The translations under genes and the position numbers were made by a program. A stretch of 39,673 nucleotides of DNA from Paludibacteraceae bacterium (GTDB taxonomy: Bacteria; Bacteroidota; Bacteroidia; Bacteroidales; Paludibacteraceae), in NCBI GenBank assembly GCA_024693065.1, contig JAILLP010000034.1, forward strand, positions 1 to 39,673. Direction: 5' to 3'. Of this stretch, positions 27,801 to 36,800 are shown one piece after another; within the stretch, counting starts at the first letter, position 1; each line of letters starts with the position of its first letter. The notes under the pieces are model-generated. The model did not search any database and had not been told where the DNA came from. It worked only from the letters and a program-made list of their open reading frames with translations.

Positions 27801-30800
27801 AATTCAACGTTCGATGGGAATGAGGGAGGTGCAGCAATATGGAATAATGCCAACGACACTATAAGGATAGAAAGGACAACTTTCAAAAACAATAAAAACG
27901 TTGATCTAATCTCTGAATACCAAACTGGCGCATACTACCAAGTTACTTATGATAGAAATCCACACACAAGTGTCAATAAGTGCGTATTCACCAACAATAG
28001 CAATTGTAAAATAGCCGAGCTCTACTACAATAATAGTATTTCACTGACTAATTCAACGATTTACGACAACAAAACGACTGATACTTTGTTTACGCTTACA
28101 AACTCCAATATTCATATCGAAAACAATACGATTATAGGCAATGAAGCGAATAAACTTCTTTCATCCAACCAAAAATCCGTTGTTAAGATGTACAACAACA
28201 CGATAACGGGGAATACTCTAAATGGAGATTATGTGATGAATATAGATTCCTCATCCATACTTCAGGGAAATATCTTATTGGGGAACAAAATGACTAAAGA
28301 CGGTGTCCTTGAGACAATCAAACTCGAAGACACGAAGAATATTGTTGTAGAGAACAACATTATACCTTTATTCTCGACCAACGATGGCAACGGTTGCTTG
28401 AGCATCCCTAGTGAGAAAAATATAGTTTCAGCTTATTACACAGATTATTTGGCAACATTAAGTTGCGAAGAAGATTTTTCTGGCGTTAAAAACAGGAATG
28501 AAGAATTATTCGATTTAATGGCTGGCACCTACGACCCAACCACAGGGATCTTCACTCCAGAGTTGAAAACAGGTGAAGACTTCACCCCTGTCGTAATGCT
28601 TAAATCCGACCGACTCCCTGACGGCACCAGCATTCGCTTCCCGCTCACGGAGACCGTGGTCACCACCGACCAAAGAGGCGAGACCCGTCTGGATCCAACC
28701 TGCATGGGTGCGTACGAAATAAAATGTTCCGCCGTTAAGAGCACGGTGACCGACACAGTGACCATCGGAGATCCTTACTCCTTCAACGGAAACGATCTGT
28801 CGACGCTGACCGCAAAAGTGGGTGTCCACACCTTTACTGACACCATCAAGCTGGAGAGCGGCTGCGACAGCATCGTCACCCTCGCCTTGGCGGTACGCCC
28901 TGAGAAAAAGGACGGCGGTTACTACGTCAAGGTGGACGGTACGGGCGATGGATCCGACTGGCTCAACGCCATGTCTCCGACAGACTTCGCCACATACCTC
29001 CCTCTCGTCTATGACGACGATACCTTCCACGTCGCCGCTGGTACCTACCACTGCGATGTCGAAGACCCACTCTATGGCCTCACCTACATCATCAACAAGA
29101 GCGTGACGATCATCGGAGGTTACCCTGACACTGTCACTACCATCGGTACGCCTTCCGTTCCGGAAGCCTACACGACGAAACTGTCCGCAGACACCTGGGA
29201 TAACGACAACATGTACTTCTACACGAACGAATACCTCCCGACGAACGGACACTTCGGAGATAACGAGCCTACGCTGATCCACATCATGGGTCAACCTCAC
29301 GTCTCTCTGTTCGGCATCACCTTCTCCGGCGTGAACAACACCGAAGATGGAGCGATATCCCTGAAGGAGGGCGCCGCCCTGGCAATGGACCGTTGTGTCG
29401 TCACAAAGAACCTCTCCTCCGCTATCTATGCGAAGGACGCCGACATCAAGGTGACCAACTCGGAGTTCTCGTTGAACTTCTCTTGCGTCGGCTCGGTATT
29501 CAACGTGACCAACACGAAATTGGACGTCAACGCCTCTACAATCCACGAGAACTTCTCGCATGACACAATATGCAAAAACGGTGGCGCCAAAGGTGCCGTC
29601 GCTTACCTGGATCAATCTTCCGCAGTGTTCGTCAACAACACCATCGTGAAGAACAGGGCGTTCGAGGGTGCGGTATTCGTGTCCCAATCTTCTGAACTGG
29701 ACCTCACGAATAATACGATAGCAGGTAACTTCATCGAACCGAAATCCACACATACGGGTTCCGTGTTCACATTCACCGACGAGTCTTCCAAGATGAAACT
29801 CTTCGGAAACATGATTGTGGCGAACGGAAAGTCTTCCATGGAAGGCAACGCCACCATCACTTCAAGCGACTACAACATCTTCTCGTCTGACTTCACGACC
29901 GCAAAAGGTGAACATGACATGGCCATGAAGAACACGGATGTTCCTTACATACTGGACGGTGAGGAATACTACGGCAACGATGACATATACCTCCCTACTA
30001 CACGCGACAACGGAGGTTACACACCGACCGTGGCTCTGTTCCAATCATTGTTCGACGGAGGTGCCGTGCTTTCCATTCCTGCGGAGGCCCGCGCCGTCGA
30101 CTTCGACCAGAGAGGATACCTCAGAAAAGATACAAGCTGCGTGGGTGCGTTCGAGTTCCCTACCTATGTCGACTACTATGTGAAGACCCGCTCCCACGGA
30201 GACGGTTCCGGTAAAGACTGGGATAACGCGATGGGCGACACCACATTCGCACGCTACTTCTCCATCGTGCCTAAAGACGCGACATTCCACATCGCCGCAG
30301 GTACTTACCACCCAATGTTCGACTGGACCGGCAAGATATCCAACTCGTCAGGTGTGGCCTACACGACATCCCGCCCTATCAACGTGATAGGTGCTTATCC
30401 TCCGAACGCTAAGGAAGGAGACGTGCCGGATGCGACGAAATACGCGACAATCTTGTCCGCCGACTTGACGGAGGACGATGTGTATACTCCTTCCTCAGAG
30501 GATTACATCAACTGGGATGTCAAAGGCTTGAACAACAACGCTAGCCGCGTGATGGATCTGCAGATGAAACAATCCGGTTCATGCCATCTGTACGGTTTGA
30601 CGATGAAGGGCAACTACCCTATGTTCAAGGGAAGTAGCGCCGCACTGAGCCTCTATTCAGCCAACAACTCTGTCAAAGCATCATTCTATTTGGACAGCTG
30701 TTCGTTCGTCAAGACCTATGTGGCTATCTACAGCGGCGCAGACACCTTGTGCCTGAAATCCTGCCGCTTCGACACAATACTCTATGCGGACGTCTGCCAG

Positions 30801-33800
30801 ACATCCAATTCAGACAAGAAGGTATACAACGAATTCCTTTTGGATGGATGTTCATTCTCCAATACTTCATATGGATGCTCATTCTACGCTCCATACGGAA
30901 GAGTACGCATTCAGAACTCCACATTCAACAGCGTCAGGAACCCATTGTCGGTATTCCCTCGTTGGGTGAACGATCCGGACATGCATGTGGAACTCTATAA
31001 CAATACGTTCTCTCTCAATAGAGGCTACACGAACGCAATCGAATTGGCGGACTACGCCAAGACGGTCATGAAGGGTAATGTCTTCAACATGAACTTCAGA
31101 TTCGTAAACGATGACGGCAAAGAAGTCATTCCAGTCGTATCCGACTACAACCTATATGTTTATAACCCAGACACCACAGGCAACATCTGCCAGTTGGGCG
31201 AACACGACCTGTTGGTGGAGCCGAAAGACTTGGTGGGCATTTTCGAAGGTTCCCTCAAGGACGATAAGTTCTTCGCCGTGGATAAGTTAGCTTCCAAAGA
31301 GAACATCACCACCATCATCGAGGTCTTGGAAGACAAGTTGCCGAACGGCTCATTCATCCGCTTGCCTTTGGAGGAGACGGTCGTAACCATCGACGAGACT
31401 GGCAGGGATCGTAACGCCCTGACCTGCATGGGTGCCTACGAGATGGATTGCAGACCTGACACGCTCGTGATGATGGACACCATCCAGATCGGAGGATCAT
31501 TCCAGGGCATCACCTACGACACGGTCGGCAACTACAAGATCTACGGTCCTGATTCAGTCAACGTGATCGGATGCCCGATGACGATTGAACATCATCTCTA
31601 TGTAACGCCAAGCTTCGATGGATCTGGATTCTACGTGAAGACCGAACGTACCGGAAGAGGTACCGGTGCGGATTGGGACAACGCCATGAACGGTGCGGAC
31701 TTCCTCTATGGTCTGCCAATCGTCGAGGATGGCGCCACATTCTATGTCGCAGAAGGTTCCTATGCGATGGACAAGCTGTCGGGTGCCACTTCGGTAACCA
31801 CAGAGAACTCAGTGACGATCATCGGTGGATTCAAGAAGAATGCCAAGAAGGATGACGAGAAGAACGCGGCATACGTGACCCGATTCTACGCCGACTCCAT
31901 ATTCAACCTGAACATCGAAGGTTGGTCTGCATCACCGGTTGGTCTATACGACGTGCGCATGTCTAGCATCCAATACAATGTCAAAGGACAAAGGGAAGTT
32001 GTGGTTGACAGCTGTTCGTTCGACACCTTCGACATCGCTATCAACATGGATTCCACGAAGACATTGCTCGTCAATGCGACAAGCTTCGATGCTAAAGGAC
32101 GAAGCGCAGTGGGAATTCTTGCGGATTATCTATCCTCCGTCTCTGTGGAGAACTCCACATTCACGGGCATACTCTCCAACGAGGAGAACGCAGGTTACGC
32201 TATCCACAGCAAGAACACACTCGGTGATGTGGTCATCAAGAACACGACGTTCGCTGACAACAACACCGCGACCCCAATCGCGATCGATCACCTCTCCGGC
32301 AAATCATATTTGTACAATAACACCATCGCAGGCAATAACAAGGAGGAATGCACCCTCAGTCTGGGCGAAGCAGTCATGCGTGGAAATATCTTCACGGGCA
32401 ACGCTTCTTCCAAGCTGTCCGCAAACTCCACGGTGGACCATGCGTACAACGTATACCCATCAACAGCAGACTTCGCATCCGACTTGGATGTTAAACTGCC
32501 GATTGAACAATTGCCATTATATTTGGATGGAACATATGACGCCAACACTGGCCTCTTCACTGCCAACCTGAAGGATAACGGAGGTTTCGTCAAGACAGTC
32601 GCTCTGATGAAAGACTCCTTCCCTGACCATAGCTTGGCACGCTTCCCTATCGAGAACACAACCGTAAAACTTGATGCTAGAGGCGTGGCCCGTCTGGATC
32701 TCTCCTGCTACGGAGCATACGAGTTGTTCGACGGCGTTCGCGACACCGTTTCCATAGCCATCTACGACACCGTTTGTCTCGGGACAAACTACGAGAAGCA
32801 TGGCTGGAACGTGGAGACCTCTCAGTTGGAGGCCGATGCGACCCACTTCGATACGGTATTCGCCAAGGGCGTGATCTCAACCGATACGCTCTACACATTG
32901 GAATTGAAGGTGGTTCCATTCCAAACTCTCCGTTTGGATAGCGTGGCGGTTTCTCCGACGAAATGCCACGGCAGCGGCAGCGGAGAAATCTATTTCGCGA
33001 CAAGCTGCCACATGGTGGGTGCCATGTCTGTCACCCTCACGGGCGAAGGCGAAGTGGGCACCATCTTGAGCCAGTCATACCCATTGACGGAGGAAAAGAT
33101 AATCAGCGACCTCAAGATCGGAACCTACACGATGACGTTCGCTCCGATATCCCAATGCGTCAACTCGAACATACAAGATGTCGTCCTCGAAGTGAAAGAC
33201 CGCGAGTCTCTCCACACCGCCAATGCGGCCGACACGACACTCTACACTTCTTGCGCCAACTCGCCTTCCGCAGAGTTGACCATCCCGATGGACGGATTCC
33301 ACCCATCGATGAAGATATACTTTGACGGCGAGCTCATATCGAGCGAAGCCAACAACGCAAACGCATATGTCGACTATAAGGACGATGCGGCATTCACCGC
33401 GAAAGGTGAGGTTATACTCTCCGCAATCGCAGTCGGAGAACACGACGTCAAGGCGGAGGATGACTGCGGAAACGCCTTCGACATCAAGCATTTCACAGTG
33501 GACGTGCCTGAGAGCGACGCCATAGAGATGCAACTGGTCGACTATACAACCGACTCCCTGAAGTGCGGACTCGACTTCGCGTTCGCAAACATCAAGGTGA
33601 AGTCTGGCGTTGCGACGACCTTTACCCTGAAGTCCGACAAAGGTTACGAGGTGAATACCACATTGACTTCCAGCTGTGATTCCACATTCTCGTTCAACGA
33701 TTTGCCGGCCGGTGATTACCAAGCAACGTTCAAGAAATACGATCCAGCTTGCTCGGATTCCGTATTCGCATCGTTCTCCATCTACTCTCCTGAGCCATTG

Positions 33801-36800
33801 TCGACATCGTTGACCAGCAACGGTGCGGCTTGTGCCGAGGGTGCAGTGACGGTGGACGCTAAGGGCGGCCGAGGCAAATACATCTATCACTGGACCGATC
33901 CTAGAGGCGAGCAGTTCGACAGCACGTCCAACCATCTCAACGACGTCAGCGCAGGAAACTACATCTGCGTGGTCGAGGATTCCACAGGATGTCTCTCCCA
34001 CCCTGACACATTGTCGATTATTCCTAATGTGGATCAACTCTCCGAGCTGAAAGTGGATAGCGTATACACCAAAAACATCACTTGCTTCGACAAGAACAAC
34101 GGAACCATCGGAGTCCTCTTCTCTACGGACAACACTCAACAGTCCGTCGCTTGCGTGGTAACGAACACCAAGACCAAGGAAGAGACTAAGGCCGCTGGAA
34201 CCTACGCCGCATTGAACGGCGAACTCAAGATTGAGACCCTGGCCGCAGGATCTTACTCATACGAGGTGTATTACGGAACAGAGAGCTGCCGCTTGGACAC
34301 GAACAGCTTCAAGGGCGAGTTCACGATCTCAGCCAAGGAGGTTCAATTTGAATTGGCGAAAGTGGAAATCAGTCAGGAACAAACCTGTATTTCCAATCCT
34401 AACGGTTTGATTGTCAGCAAGGCGAAAGGTTGGGAGAACGACTATAACGCGTTCCTGATCACATCACTGGACGGCAAGACCAGGAACGGGCAAGACACAA
34501 TTAGACCTGTTGGAGAAGGCGATGTGACTGAACTCCAAGCTGCACTTCTGAGAGGAGGTCCTCACTACTTCATCAACGTGAAGGATGCCTGCGGAAGCGA
34601 GAAAAACACTGACACAATCACGCTCCCAGTTCTCGAGCCATTGGCTCTGTCCATCGACACTGTAACGGATTCAGTAACCTGCGCTCGTGCAACCGACGCA
34701 CTGATTAGATTCAACGTCGAGGGAGGTGTCAAGAACTACCACAAGGCATTCGTGAACGAGAAAGAGTTCGACGGAACAGGTACGATCACATACGATAACA
34801 TCGGCAAGGGTGAGTACTACGTTTACTATAAATCCGTAGATCCTCAATGTAACGATAGCGTGGGCGAATATGCACGAATCGCAGGTCCTGACACACTGGC
34901 CATCCAATACACGCTGACGGGTAACTGCGAAGGCTCGAAACTGATTCCGGAAGTATCCGGCGAGTCCGCACCTTACACATACACTTGGAGCGACGGCACA
35001 GAGGAGATAAACGGCACCAGCGAATTCCCATTCCAGACAGAGGAGGGCAAGACCTACTCTCTGACCGTATCCGATGCGCACGCTTGCGACCGCTACACCA
35101 AGAGCTTCACTGTGCCTTCAGCACAAGAGTTGCCTTCCATCACCCAAAAGGTATATGGCGAGTCTGAGAAATGCCACAACGCGAAGAACGGTCTCATGGT
35201 AATCAAACCGAAACTCTCTTCCGAGTTGGATTTCGCGATCACGGCAACCATCGCTTATGGCATGATCGATTCACAAGACACCATCTACACGGAAATCGTG
35301 CTTAACCCTGACGGTTCATTCATCACGCCAGAAAACCTTGCTCCAGGCAAGTACTTCGCAATCACACGACTCGGTTCCATGGATTGCGACATGGGCGTCG
35401 ATCCTATCCGCAACGAGGTGACCGTGGATTCTCTGCAAGAGTTGAGGATAGCATCTGAATTCGAGACCAAGCCGATGACCTGTCTCATCCCGAACGGAAA
35501 ATCCAAATTCTTGGTGGACGGTTGGACTTACACTCACACAGCCAACATCTACATCAACGACCCTACCACCAGAACGTACAAGAGCAACGTCAAGCCTGAT
35601 AGCTATTATCCAGGATATGTAGGCGACTTCAACGTAGACTCCTTGCGTGGTGGATCATACACCTTGATTGTTAAAGACAAATGTAACAACTCGGATACCG
35701 CAGACTTCAATGTGGATCAATACATCCCGAGCGTCAAGATAGACCCATCGTCTATTGTCGATGCAACTTGTCTCAAGGAGCCAAACGGAAAACTCACTTT
35801 CGAAGTGTATGGTTGGACAAACCAACACCAGGTGAACTTCAACAATGGCACGGAGAACGTCTATCCTAAACAAAGGGATGGATCCATCGTGGTGGACACC
35901 GTGGACGGTCAGCCTAGGGCAACCATCTCCATGTTCCAATTACCTAGCGGTTTGTGGACTGCGAAAGTCATCAACGAATGCGGCGACAAACTGGACGACA
36001 AACAGGAAGTCAAGAGCATCGATCCATACAAGATGGAGTTGATCGCTGACGAATCCAAGCTTGTGCTCGACTGTCCATACGACGCCGACGGTAAGATAAC
36101 CCTGAAGGTGTCCGGAGGATACTCCGATGCGACATTCTCAGGATTCGCGACGACAAAGGTGACTTACATGGGCCTCACGGGTGATACGAAGGACTCCACG
36201 TTCTTGGTTCCTGACACCTCGTTCTCTTTGGTCGCTGTATTCGATTCACTCGACATGATAATTAACATCGATACGACATTCAAGAAAAAATCCCAGGATA
36301 CAATCAAGGTGGATTCGATCGTCATCCGATATGACACAATCTTGGTGTTCGACACCATCGTTGCGACGGTCGAGCCTTATGACACGACAATCCACGTCGA
36401 CACCACCTTCATGTACAACTCGCAGGATACTTTCAAGGTCGACGCAATCGTCTTCCTCTACGATACTATCTATTCGAGCGATACCATCATTCCACAGAAG
36501 ATGGATGAGGAAGGAAATCTGGTATTTGACACCATCATCCGCATCGATTCGGTGGTTGTGACGGAAAAAGTGCCAATATACGGAAAGATGGATTCTCTGT
36601 CCACCTCACCAATAAGCTTCACCAACTTCTCTCCGGATCCGGCAGGAGCCATAACAGGCCAATATAAATACCTTGATCTGGAAGCAGGCACCTATCGCTT
36701 CACGTACAAGAGCAACCTTGAGGGATGTACCGACGTCACCCATTACGACACGGAGGTGAAGAAGCCAGCTCCTGTACAGTTGCTCAGAGAGGTGATGCCA

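Noticed and set aside
28515-29753. A 412-residue open frame on the minus strand inside the giant gene
   Set aside because: It is the antisense shadow of a repetitive GC-richer stretch of the giant gene. Its translation has no recognisable domain, and the plus-strand frame has clear repeats over the same span.
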